Of a DNA stretch of 64,000 nucleotides, positions 48,407 through 56,931 are shown piece by piece. The stretch covers positions 1 through 64,000 of the forward strand of contig NZ_SLUI01000012.1 in the NCBI RefSeq assembly GCF_004339805.1, written 5' to 3'. How positions within the stretch are numbered: the stretch's first letter is position 1; each line of letters starts with the position of its first letter. The notes under the pieces are model-generated. The model was not told where the DNA came from. It searched no databases and worked only from the letters and a program-made list of their open reading frames with translations. This DNA is from Anaerospora hongkongensis (GTDB lineage Bacteria > Bacillota > Negativicutes > Sporomusales > DSM-15969). Both the position numbers and the translations under genes were made by a program.

Positions 48407-49276
48407 ATGGAAAAACTGCGGAGAAGTATGATGTTTGTACCGGGGAATAATCCGGGCAAATTACAAAATGCAGGTGTTTATGGTGCCGATTCGGTGATTT
48501 TCTGTCTGGAAGACGCTGTTGCGATAACGGAAAAAGATGCGGCCCGCCACTTGGTATACAATGCGGTTAAATCGATCAAATACCCTTGTGAAGTTGCTAT
48601 CCGGATTAATCACATTCAAACTCCCTTCGGTAAGGACGATCTCAAGGTAGTGCTGCCGGCCAAACCGGATTTGATTCGCCTTCCGAAAGCCGAATCGGCA
48701 GACGAAATAAAAATGGTTGATGAAATTATCAGCCAGGCTGAAGTCGACAATGGTTTTGAACCAGGGACAATTAAAATAGGTGCAGCTATTGAAACGGCCA
48801 TCGGACTTCGCCGGGCCTATGAAATTGCTACTGCCAGCAACCGGATGACTTTTCTGGCTATTGGCGGCGAAGATTTTATTGCTGATTTAAAGACTACCCG
48901 CAGCAAGCACGGCAGAGAGTTATTTGTTCCCCGTTCGGAGCTCTTGCTGGCAGCACGTGCCGCCGGCATTCAGGCAATTGACAGCGTTTTTTCTGATGTG
49001 AATGACGAGGAAGGCTTTGTGGAAGAGGCCATGATGATTAAAGGGCTGGGTTTTGATGGAAAATCTGTTATCAATCCCCGTCAGGTTGGCCTTGTTCATC
49101 AAGTATTTGCGCCGACAGAAAAGGAAATAATCCAGGCCAAACGGATTCTGGCTGCCTATCAAGAGGCTCTAGAGAAAAAATCCGGCGTCATTGCACTGGA
49201 CGGCAAAATGATTGACGGGCCGATTGTTACCAGAGCTGAGAGAGTGCTGGCTTATGCCGCCGCTCTGAAACGATAG
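48407..49276 (+). CDS. citE: citrate lyase beta subunit (citryl-ACP lyase)
   Basis: The 289-residue CitE cleaves citryl-ACP to acetyl-ACP and oxaloacetate. It has the HpcH/HpaI aldolase fold with the opening RRSMMFVPGNNPGKLQNAG and the metal and substrate motif DSVIFCLEDAV (about 28-38). The conserved AIGGEDFIADL (about 147-157) and GFDGKSVINPRQV near the end follow. A ribosome site GAGGGAGG lies inside the end of citD. Length and motifs match active CitE rather than stand-alone CitE-like lyases, and the flanking citD and citF confirm it. Confidence 0.96.
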   Translation: MEKLRRSMMFVPGNNPGKLQNAGVYGADSVIFCLEDAVAITEKDAARHLVYNAVKSIKYPCEVAIRINHIQTPFGKDDLKVVLPAKPDLIRLPKAESADEIKMVDEIISQAEVDNGFEPGTIKIGAAIETAIGLRRAYEIATASNRMTFLAIGGEDFIADLKTTRSKHGRELFVPRSELLLAARAAGIQAIDSVFSDVNDEEGFVEEAMMIKGLGFDGKSVINPRQVGLVHQVFAPTEKEIIQAKRILAAYQEALEKKSGVIALDGKMIDGPIVTRAERVLAYAAALKR

Positions 49277-49294
49277 AATGGAGGAGGTCACTTT

Positions 49295-50833
49295 ATGATA
49301 AACAAAGCTGGGCGAGTGATTCCAGATACAATAACAGGCATAACTAAGGTGAAGCCTTATGCCGGTCCTTTTGCTTACGTGCCGGAAGGCCGTCTCGTAG
49401 GCCCCAAAATCCGGGCAAGCCGGCCGAGAACGGAAAAATTGCTGAAATCGATTGATCAGGCAATCGATGCAACAGGCTTGAAAGACGGCATGACAATATC
49501 ATTTCATCATCACTTCCGCAATGGTGACTATGTGCTGAATCTGGTAGTTGAGGCAATTGCCCGTAAAGGCATTCGTGGCCTGACGCTGGCTCCCAGTTCG
49601 CTTAATGATGTAAATGATCAAATTATTCCGTTTATTGAGCAGGGCGTAATCCGGGCGATCGAAACCAGCGGCGGCCGGGGCAAGCTGGGGAAACTGATGA
49701 CATCAGGAAAACTGGACAAGCCGGTTATTATCCGTTCTCATGGTGGCCGGGCCAGAGCGATAGAGTGCGGCGATCTGCATATTGATGTGGCCTTTTTGGG
49801 GGCGCCTTGTTGTGACACCCATGGGAATATAAACGGTATTGAAGGCAAATCGGCCTGCGGCTCCATGGGATATGCCATGGTAGATGCCGCTTATGCCGAT
49901 AAGGTTGTGGCCCTGACGGACAACCTTGTTGCACAGCCGCTTCACAGAATTAGTATACCGCAAACCCATGTAGACTTTATTGTTGAGCTGGAAAGTATCG
50001 GCGACCCTAAAGGTATTGCATCGGGAGCGCTGCGGATCAGCCGTGATCCGAGAGAACTGTTGATTGCCGAATATGCTACAGGCGTTATTGAATACTCAGG
50101 CTATTTTAAAGATGGCTATTCCCTGCAGCTGGGCAGCGGCGGAGCTTCCCTGGCAGCTGCTAAATTTATTAAAGAAAAAATGCTTGCCCATAAAATTACG
50201 GCAAGTTTTGGGGTAGGCGGTGTGACAGCGCCTTTTATTGATATGCTGGATCAGGGATTAATCCAAACAATTTTTGACACGCAGGACTTTGATATTCCCT
50301 CTATTGAGTCTATCAAAAACAATCCCCGCCACCAGGAGATGTCCGCCTCTTTTTATGCGAATCCCCACAATGGCGGAGCGATTGTAAATAATCTGGATGT
50401 AGTTATTCTAAGTGCAACTGAAGTAGACGTCGATTTTAACGTTAATGTTATCACCGACTCAAACGGTACGATCATGGGAGCTTCCGGCGGTCACTGCGAT
50501 ACCGCTGCCGGAGCAAATCTGGCTATTGTCGTAGCACCACTGATGAGAGGCCGTCTGCCGATGGTACTTGACCGGGTAAATACGATAGTTACTCCAGGCG
50601 AAACGGTTGATGTCATTGTAACAGAGCGTGGTGTTGCGGTTAATCCGCTGCGTAAGGACTTGATTGCCAATCTTCAGCAATCTGGTCTGCCGCTCATGTC
50701 GATACAGGACTTGAAAAAAATTGCTTACGATTTGGCAGGTACACCCGAGCCAATTGAGCTTAGTGATGAAGTCGTCGGCGTAGTTGAGTACCGTGACGGG
50801 ACAATTATTGACGTCATCCGCAGACCGCTGTAA
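49295..50833 (+). CDS. citF: citrate lyase alpha subunit (citrate:acetyl-ACP transferase)
   Basis: The 512-residue CitF swaps acetate for citrate on the acyl carrier protein, a CoA-transferase-like reaction. It shows SFHHHFRNGDYVLN, the glycine motif LQLGSGGASLAAAKF (about 273-287), TASFGVGGVTAPFIDML and the C-terminal VNVITDSNGTIMGASGGHCDTAAGANLAIVV, all hallmarks of CitF. GGAGGAGG precedes the ATG. With citD and citE it makes a complete lyase of three subunits. The next gene is an operon-encoded response regulator. Confidence 0.96.
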   Translation: MINKAGRVIPDTITGITKVKPYAGPFAYVPEGRLVGPKIRASRPRTEKLLKSIDQAIDATGLKDGMTISFHHHFRNGDYVLNLVVEAIARKGIRGLTLAPSSLNDVNDQIIPFIEQGVIRAIETSGGRGKLGKLMTSGKLDKPVIIRSHGGRARAIECGDLHIDVAFLGAPCCDTHGNINGIEGKSACGSMGYAMVDAAYADKVVALTDNLVAQPLHRISIPQTHVDFIVELESIGDPKGIASGALRISRDPRELLIAEYATGVIEYSGYFKDGYSLQLGSGGASLAAAKFIKEKMLAHKITASFGVGGVTAPFIDMLDQGLIQTIFDTQDFDIPSIESIKNNPRHQEMSASFYANPHNGGAIVNNLDVVILSATEVDVDFNVNVITDSNGTIMGASGGHCDTAAGANLAIVVAPLMRGRLPMVLDRVNTIVTPGETVDVIVTERGVAVNPLRKDLIANLQQSGLPLMSIQDLKKIAYDLAGTPEPIELSDEVVGVVEYRDGTIIDVIRRPL

Positions 50834-50848
50834 CGGCGGAAGATAAAG

Positions 50849-51607
50849 ATGACAGGCATGGATGATATTCGCGTATTAATCGTAGAAGATGATCCCATGG
50901 TTGCCGAAATTAATCGGAGGTATACGGAGGCAGTAAAAGGATTTGCCGTTGTAAAAATAGTGCGCAGAGGCGATGAGGCGCTGGAACAGTTAGCCAGAAT
51001 TCGGCCTGACCTGATTATTTTAGATAATTATCTGCCGGAGAAAAGCGGAATTGAAATATTAACGGCACTTCGCCGTGAAGAATGGCCGATTGATGTTATT
51101 ATGATTACTGCGGCTGACGATGCTCAAACTGTGACGAAAGCTTTCCGGCAGGGGATTATTGCCTACATTACCAAGCCATTTACCTTTGAGCGATATCGGT
51201 CTGTACTGGAGGCGTACCGGGATTTCCGCTTACAAACAGGCAAGAAAAAACGGCTCGGCCAAATGGAGATCGATTCGCTGGCAGCCAGAGGGAGCGGCAG
51301 AATGCATGTAGGACTCAGCAAGATGCCTAAGAACTATAACTGCCAGACAAGGGATCTGATTATTAATTTCTTAGTAGGTCAGCAAGCGGCGCAATCGGCC
51401 GAGGAAATTGCCATAAAAGCGGGCCTGTCCAGAGTTACGGCCCGCCGTTATCTGGAGTACCTGGTTGAACAGGGACAAGTACGGCGCACACTTGATTATT
51501 TGGCAGTGGGGCGGCCCGTACACCGCTTCCATATGCAAAAATCGTATACGGGAGCAGTCAAATCCCGGTTAATGGCAATAGCGGAAAGAGGAGAGGAAAG
51601 CCTATGA
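50849..51607 (+). CDS. CitB/DcuR-like response regulator without adjacent kinase
   Basis: The 252-residue regulator has a receiver domain (1-120) with the acidic pocket VEDD, phospho-acceptor Asp59 in LIILDNYLPEKSG and the lysine TKPF near 113. The C-terminal DNA-binding domain contains a helix-turn-helix (SAEEIAIKAGLSRVTARRYLEYLVEQGQVRR, about 189-219), as in CitB, DcuR and MalR. Such regulators normally pair with a CitA/DcuS-type kinase encoded next door, but none is present here. Its stop overlaps the next start by ATGA, so it is co-translated with a metabolic gene. It probably controls the citrate genes. Confidence 0.92.
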   Translation: MTGMDDIRVLIVEDDPMVAEINRRYTEAVKGFAVVKIVRRGDEALEQLARIRPDLIILDNYLPEKSGIEILTALRREEWPIDVIMITAADDAQTVTKAFRQGIIAYITKPFTFERYRSVLEAYRDFRLQTGKKKRLGQMEIDSLAARGSGRMHVGLSKMPKNYNCQTRDLIINFLVGQQAAQSAEEIAIKAGLSRVTARRYLEYLVEQGQVRRTLDYLAVGRPVHRFHMQKSYTGAVKSRLMAIAERGEESL

Positions 51608-52950
51608 ATAATAAGCCGGTCAAAATTGTAGAAACTGTATTGCGCGATGGTCATCAGTCACTCGCGGCAACGCGGATGAGAATAACCGATATGATTCCCG
51701 TTCTGGAACAATTGGATGAGGCAGGTTATCATGCTCTTGAGGCATGGGGCGGAGCTACCTTTGACAGCTGTCTCCGGTTTATCAATGAAGATCCCTGGGA
51801 AAGGCTGAGGACTTTAAAAAAGCACCTCAAAAAAACACCGATTCAGATGCTGCTCCGGGGCCAGAATGTACTTGGCTATAATCATTATGCCGATGATGTA
51901 GTAACAGAGTTTGTGAACCGCTCTGTTGATAATGGCGTCGGTGTAATCCGCATCTTTGATGCCTTAAATGACGTCCGCAACTTGGAAGTGGCTATGAAAG
52001 CAGCTAAAGCCGCCGGTGCCCATGTACAGGGAGCTTTTGTATACACGATAAGCCCCTATCATCAGCAGGAAAACTTTCTGCAAGTTGCAAAAGAACTTGT
52101 TCAGCTTGGCGCGGATTCAATCTGCATTAAGGATATGTCAGGCCTATTAGCCCCCTATACGGCTTATGATCTGGTAAAGGCACTAAAAGCAGATATTCAG
52201 GTACCCATTGAGCTGCATACTCACTACACCAGCGGTATGGCCTCCATGACATACCTGAAGGCCATTGAAGCCGGGGTTGATATTGTCGATTGCGCGTTAT
52301 CTCCTTTTGCGATGGGAACGGCCCAGCCGGCAACAGAAGCAATTGTTGCCGCATTGGAAGGAACGGAATGGGAAACGGGAATTAAGAAAGAACAGCTGTA
52401 TCCCATTGCCGATCATTTCCGGAGCGTTAAGAAAGAACTGGCCGAAACCTTTAAGTTAAATACGGCAATTGACATTGATACAAAAGTTCTTACTTTCCAG
52501 ATTCCGGGTGGAATGCTCTCTAACCTGCTCAATCAAATGAAGGAGCAGGGAATGGCTGACCGTTATCCTGAATTGCTGGAAGAAATGCCGCGAGTACGGG
52601 CTGATCTGGGATATCCGCCCTTGGTTACTCCTACCAGTCAGATTACCGGCTCAATGGCAGCATTTAATGTCATGCTGGGACGCTATAAAGTAGTGCCCCG
52701 TGAGATTAAAGATATTGTCCGCGGCAAATATGGCCGTACACCGGCGCCGATTGATCCTGAGTTCCGCCAATTAATCGTCGGTGATGAGCCAATTATTACG
52801 CACCGTCCTGCTGACGACATTGCTCCTCAGCTCGTTAACCTGCGCAAGGAGCTCGCAGAACAAGGCTATCCAAATGCTTCTATGGAAGATGTGTTGTCCT
52901 ACGCGCTTTTCCCGGAGGTAGCCCTGCAGTTCTTTAAAAACAACAGATAA
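51604..52950 (+). CDS. oadA: oxaloacetate decarboxylase alpha chain, carboxyltransferase part only
   Basis: The 448-residue protein is the carboxyltransferase of oxaloacetate decarboxylase or pyruvate carboxylase subunit B. It has the TIM-barrel start VETVLRDGHQSLAATRM, MLLRGQNVLGYNHYADDVV, the metal site HTHYTSGMASMTYLKAIEAGVDIVDCA, and GGMLSNLLNQ. It ends near residue 448, where complete OadA proteins continue for about 140 residues with a biotin domain (EAMKM), which is missing. A separate biotin protein must serve it. It would decarboxylate the oxaloacetate made by citrate lyase. No OadB or OadG is next to it. Confidence 0.93.
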   Translation: MNNKPVKIVETVLRDGHQSLAATRMRITDMIPVLEQLDEAGYHALEAWGGATFDSCLRFINEDPWERLRTLKKHLKKTPIQMLLRGQNVLGYNHYADDVVTEFVNRSVDNGVGVIRIFDALNDVRNLEVAMKAAKAAGAHVQGAFVYTISPYHQQENFLQVAKELVQLGADSICIKDMSGLLAPYTAYDLVKALKADIQVPIELHTHYTSGMASMTYLKAIEAGVDIVDCALSPFAMGTAQPATEAIVAALEGTEWETGIKKEQLYPIADHFRSVKKELAETFKLNTAIDIDTKVLTFQIPGGMLSNLLNQMKEQGMADRYPELLEEMPRVRADLGYPPLVTPTSQITGSMAAFNVMLGRYKVVPREIKDIVRGKYGRTPAPIDPEFRQLIVGDEPIITHRPADDIAPQLVNLRKELAEQGYPNASMEDVLSYALFPEVALQFFKNNR

Positions 52951-53002
52951 CCCATCCTGAGGACCGCATTTTTCCAGAAGGGCCGAAAGGAAATGAAGAG
53001 CC

Positions 53003-53039
53003 TAAAAAGGCCGCCACTATTAAGTGGCGGCCTTTTTCA
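53003..53039. terminator. bidirectional intrinsic terminator
   Basis: AAAAAGGCCGCCACT and AGTGGCGGCCTTTTT are exact complements around ATTA. It terminates the citrate operon and, on the other strand, the PLP enzyme gene whose stop codon is adjacent. Confidence 0.93.
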
Positions 53040-54392
53040 TTAGCGGAGGGCGGCAATTTTTTCGTTATAGCCTTTAATTTTTGCGTATTCGTTATCCCAG
53101 AACGATTGCTCGCGCATACTGTCCAGGTACTCTTTGGAATAACCGAATTTAAGCCAATCCTGCTCTTTCTGTTGGAAGAGCTGTTCTTTTTTATCGCTGC
53201 GGCGGAAGTCAAAAACCTGATCGTCCTGGGCACCGATAAAAATATCTTTGGCCCAGCGGTCCAGAACAAACGGCGCCATTTCCAAGTAACGGTGTTCCAT
53301 TTCGGCTAAGACGGAGTTATAACGATCAAAGCCGTCGGTAGCAACCGTTACGACATTATCGCCAGGTCCAAGTTTGAGGTATTTGGCCATTTTAATCGCG
53401 CCGATTACGTTGCACAGGCCGGAAGGGCCAAAGGAGGTTTGCAGCGTTTGGGCTAATTCACGGTCGACGCCCATGCCGACAAGGGTTTCCAGGCCGTCAT
53501 GAAATATCTTCAGGCCTTGAATCGTTTCTTCATCTTTGATTAAGATAACAAAATCGGTAGTTAGGAGATTATGAATCAGCGTACACATTTTGTCGCCAAT
53601 GCCTTCGATGCGATGCTGACCGCGGCCGCCATTCGCAAGCGTTGAGCATTCGTATGGCTCCAGGGCGGCAATCTTGGCTTCCGGGAATGCGTATTTAATC
53701 TGATCGGCAGCAGCAATAGTGCCGGCTGAGCCCGGTGCCGAAACAAAGCCTGCAATGCGTCCGTTGCCTACCCCCTCTACAGCGGCAATCGCACTTCCTC
53801 CGGTAACATGCCGGTGAAAACGATAATTGGATAGCAGTTCAAATTGAGCCAGTGCCTTATTCTGGGGATTCTTCATTAAGCTATGGGTACGTTCCAGCGT
53901 GAGTATAACATCCGATTCCGAGCCCGGCGTTAAATCAAGCTCACCGCCATATTTTTTGATGCGTTCATAACGCTCCTTGCTCATGTTGTCAGGCATGATA
54001 ATAACAGCTTTTAGGCCTAGCAGTTTTGAAATATAGGCAGTACCAATGCCGAAATTGCCTGTCGATGGACCAAGAATAGTATGATCGGGTGTTATTTCGC
54101 CATCTACGATCCCTTCGATCAGCGTTGCATAAGCGGGGCCAACCTTATGGGAACCGGAAGGGAATCCAGTGCCCAGCATTACGACAACATTGGCGTCTAT
54201 GCCGGTAAGGGCAGGCGGAAGGACGACTTTGCGTACGTTATTTGTACGGTCTTTCCACGTAATATTAAAAAGGTTAATGGGGTCTAGTTCATTATCCTGC
54301 AGTGCTGTAACTGCCTTGGAACGCACTTCGGGAGCAATTAATTCGGGTGACAGCATTTCATCATAGGTTGGCCCAAACGGAATTTTCGGCAT
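53040..54392 (-). CDS. PLP-dependent enzyme, cysteine synthase/threonine synthase fold
   Basis: The 450-residue enzyme has fold type II of PLP enzymes. The cofactor lysine is in FPSGSHKVGPAYA (about 81-93). The phosphate-binding strand is GPSTGNFGIGTAYISKLLG, and a glycine-rich APGSAGTIAAADQIK and late FGPSGLCNVIGA follow. It is close to a group usually called only 'PLP-dependent subunit beta', so the reaction (beta- or gamma-replacement, or a thiolase-like step) is open. The frame reaches 54485, but GGGGGAG 5 bases before the ATG at 54392 gives the start (MPKIPFGPTYDEML). It lies downstream of a threonine synthase on the same strand, about 110 bases on. Confidence 0.82.
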   Translation of the reverse strand: MPKIPFGPTYDEMLSPELIAPEVRSKAVTALQDNELDPINLFNITWKDRTNNVRKVVLPPALTGIDANVVVMLGTGFPSGSHKVGPAYATLIEGIVDGEITPDHTILGPSTGNFGIGTAYISKLLGLKAVIIMPDNMSKERYERIKKYGGELDLTPGSESDVILTLERTHSLMKNPQNKALAQFELLSNYRFHRHVTGGSAIAAVEGVGNGRIAGFVSAPGSAGTIAAADQIKYAFPEAKIAALEPYECSTLANGGRGQHRIEGIGDKMCTLIHNLLTTDFVILIKDEETIQGLKIFHDGLETLVGMGVDRELAQTLQTSFGPSGLCNVIGAIKMAKYLKLGPGDNVVTVATDGFDRYNSVLAEMEHRYLEMAPFVLDRWAKDIFIGAQDDQVFDFRRSDKKEQLFQQKEQDWLKFGYSKEYLDSMREQSFWDNEYAKIKGYNEKIAALR

Positions 54393-54504
54393 TTGTTCTC
54401 CCCCTAATGTCTTGCTTGAAGCAAGCTGTTTTTTTCTATAATTAGCGAGTCGGAAATGGTTATCCTGCCGGTGGCAGTTCGGCAAGAAAAGTTTTCCGCA
54501 AAGA

Positions 54505-55746
54505 TTATTGGACTATCGCTTTTACCGCGTTGAGGGACGGCGGGATTACAACCGGAGCGCCTGCTGCTTTTACGGCGCTCTTAATGTCTTTAAGGCCATT
54601 GCCTGTTACCAAGATTGCAACCGATTCCTGTTTATCGATGATTCCGCTGTGTACGGCACGCTGGACTCCGGCAGCAGCAGCCACTCCTGCCGGCTCACCG
54701 AAGACCGCTGCCTTGCGGGCCAGCAGCTTCATAGCAGCCAGTATTTCTTCATCCGTTACCGCTATGTATGCTCCTGCTGATTGTGTGATGGCTTGCAGGC
54801 CTTTAGTGAAGTTGCGGGGGTGGCCGACGGCAATAGAATCGGCCAGCGTCCGTGCCTCACAAGGCGTGAGCGGGGCATTGTTTTTCCAGGCGGTCACAAA
54901 TGGCTGACAGCCCTCAGCCTGGACACCTAATATTTTAGGTACTTTAGTGATAAAGCCCAAATGGACCATTTCCCACAAGCCTTTATAGACACCACCCACA
55001 GTGCAGCCATCACCTACCGAGACGGCAATCCAGTCAGGCATGTCTTTGCCTAAGGCCAGAATTTGCTCTACCAGCTCGAGAGATACCGTTTTCTTACCTT
55101 CAATCAGATTAGGATTGACAGCACAGTTGCGATTGTACCAGCCGAATTCTGCACTGGCTTCCATGCATAGTTCCCAGGCCTGGTCATAGGTGCCGTCAAC
55201 GGCGAATACCTGGGCGCCGTAAATTAAAAGCTGAGCAATTTTTGCCTCTGGCGCCGTTTTCGGGACAAAAATTGTTGCAGGCAGTTGGGCGGCAGCAGCA
55301 AAGCCAGCTAGCGAGGAAGCCGCATTACCAGTAGAGGCGCAGGTAATGCGTGCCGCTTTTTTCTCCAGCGCTTTAATGACACCAAGGGAGCTGGCGCGGT
55401 CTTTGAAGGAGGCGGTAGGGTTCCGGCCCTCATCCTTCACGTAACAGGTTTTAACCCCTAGCTCGGCAGCCAGCAACGGAGCCTGATATAACGGAGTCCA
55501 GCCAACTTGTAAATGAGGAATAGTGGCAGCATCCTGAACTGGCAGCAGCGGCAGGTAACGCCACATGGAATATACACGGCACTCCTTCTGCGATACCGGG
55601 TTAAATAGCTTACTAATACGATCATAATCATAAACGACATTGAGGATTCCATCGTTATAACCACAGGAAGGGCAATATAGCGCATCGACAGAGGGGTCAT
55701 ACTCTTTTCCGCAGTGAACACATTGGAGGCTTTTGACTAAATCCAT
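54505..55746 (-). CDS. thrC: threonine synthase
   Basis: The 413-residue PLP enzyme converts O-phosphohomoserine to threonine. It begins with a small zinc ribbon (CVHCGKEYDPSVDALYCPSC, about 9-28), as in the archaeal and bacterial long-form threonine synthases. The cofactor lysine is in NPTASFKDRAS (about 108-118). It also shows CASTGNAASSLAGFAA, VGDGCTVGGVYKG and VTGNGLKD. GAGGG lies before the ATG. Being next to another PLP enzyme instead of thrA or thrB, it could serve a special pathway, but all key motifs of threonine synthase are present. Confidence 0.88.
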   Translation of the reverse strand: MDLVKSLQCVHCGKEYDPSVDALYCPSCGYNDGILNVVYDYDRISKLFNPVSQKECRVYSMWRYLPLLPVQDAATIPHLQVGWTPLYQAPLLAAELGVKTCYVKDEGRNPTASFKDRASSLGVIKALEKKAARITCASTGNAASSLAGFAAAAQLPATIFVPKTAPEAKIAQLLIYGAQVFAVDGTYDQAWELCMEASAEFGWYNRNCAVNPNLIEGKKTVSLELVEQILALGKDMPDWIAVSVGDGCTVGGVYKGLWEMVHLGFITKVPKILGVQAEGCQPFVTAWKNNAPLTPCEARTLADSIAVGHPRNFTKGLQAITQSAGAYIAVTDEEILAAMKLLARKAAVFGEPAGVAAAAGVQRAVHSGIIDKQESVAILVTGNGLKDIKSAVKAAGAPVVIPPSLNAVKAIVQ

Positions 55747-55970
55747 CTGGTCACCCTCGCTTTATTGATTAATCATTATAGCTAAAGCATATCAAAACAT
55801 GTACGTATCGACAAGGTTTTTGTTTGCTGTCAAAAAACGCAGTTGTTAAGCTTAAATGATTTAAATTGTTTTTTTAGATTGTAAAATTTCGGGCAAAAAT
55901 AAAGATAAGAAAGTTTTTTCGGAAAAAGTATGATTCACTTTGTTTTAATAACAATGCTTAGAAAGAAGTG

Positions 55971-56750
55971 ATGACGGTGCCGAGATGTCCCAGAGAAAAA
56001 GCCAGGAGTGGAATTTATCATGTCCTAACGGGAGGAATCAACCGGCAGGATATCTTTCACTGCGAACAAGACTACGGGAGATTTCTGGATATTATCAAAA
56101 GGGTGCAGGCGCAGCAGCCTTTTCGGCTATATGCATACTGCCTGATGCGAAACCATGTCCACTTATTGCTGCAGGAGCAGGATGAGAGTATTGCTGCAAC
56201 AATGAAACGGATTGGAGTCAGTTATGCAGGCTGGTATAATGCACAGTATGACAGAACAGGGCCGGTTTTTCAGGACCGGTTTAAAAGCGAGGCAGTTGAA
56301 GACAATGCCTATTTGTTGACTGTCCTGTGTTATATCCATAATCACCCGGTTGAGGCACAGCTTGTTATAAAGCCTCAAGAATATAGCTGGAGCAGTTGTA
56401 AGGAGTACTATAGGAAACGTTCAGCTATTGACGTCCTAACCGATACGGCATATATTTTGAATATGTTTTCCCAAGAGCAAGAAATTGCTCAAACTATGCT
56501 GCGGGAATTTACGTGCCGTCAGGGATTTCAACGGGTGCTGGATATTGACAGGCAGGAACGAAAAAGCGATGATGAGCTGAGGGCTTATCTGGAGCACCTG
56601 CTGGCAGGTCAGAGCATTTTGTGCCTGAGTACGATGAAGCGAGGAGAGCGCAATAGTTTCCTCCAGCAGGTGAAAAAAGTGCAAGGCGTAACTCAGCGGC
56701 AGATTGCCCGGGTTACGGGATTAAACGCTAATATAATCTTTAAGGCGTAA
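55971..56750 (+). CDS. REP-associated tyrosine transposase-like protein (RAYT, Y1_Tnp)
   Basis: The 259-residue protein has the IS200/IS605-type Y1 domain. The first part reads GIYHVLTGGINRQDIFHCEQDYGRFL. The metal-binding HUH motif lies in YCLMRNHVHLLLQ (about 55-67), and a catalytic tyrosine candidate is in NAQYDRTGPVFQDRFKSE (about 89-106). It ends with a helix-turn-helix (GVTQRQIARVTGLNANIIF). RAYTs cut and join single-stranded hairpin (REP) DNA and are usually single-copy, domesticated genes. An ATG at 55971 follows a GTG at 55968. There are no IS ends around it, but a perfect 16-bp palindrome lies just downstream. Confidence 0.85.
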   Translation: MTVPRCPREKARSGIYHVLTGGINRQDIFHCEQDYGRFLDIIKRVQAQQPFRLYAYCLMRNHVHLLLQEQDESIAATMKRIGVSYAGWYNAQYDRTGPVFQDRFKSEAVEDNAYLLTVLCYIHNHPVEAQLVIKPQEYSWSSCKEYYRKRSAIDVLTDTAYILNMFSQEQEIAQTMLREFTCRQGFQRVLDIDRQERKSDDELRAYLEHLLAGQSILCLSTMKRGERNSFLQQVKKVQGVTQRQIARVTGLNANIIFKA

Positions 56751-56754
56751 CACT

Positions 56755-56787
56755 AGAGGCAGTAAGGGAAATTCCCTTACTGCCTCT
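56755..56787. repeat. 16-bp perfect palindrome after the RAYT gene
   Basis: AGAGGCAGTAAGGGAA and TTCCCTTACTGCCTCT are exact complements with a single base between them. It starts 5 bases after the transposase stop. It has no T-run, so it is either a weak terminator or a REP-like hairpin for the RAYT protein. I saw no second copy in this window. Confidence 0.65.
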
Positions 56788-56931
56788 CTGCGATTTCAGG
56801 AACCAAAATGAACAGAAAGATCGCAATGACCAAAATATATATTTTCGCAATATTGCCATTGTAGAATGAATTGAGAAAAATTTATTATTATTCATTTTTT
56901 TATTTATATTTTTAGGGAGGAATTATATATT

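Noticed and set aside
55971..56750. Complete insertion sequence around the RAYT gene
   Set aside because: No terminal repeats, target duplication or second transposase were visible; the gene looks single and domesticated.
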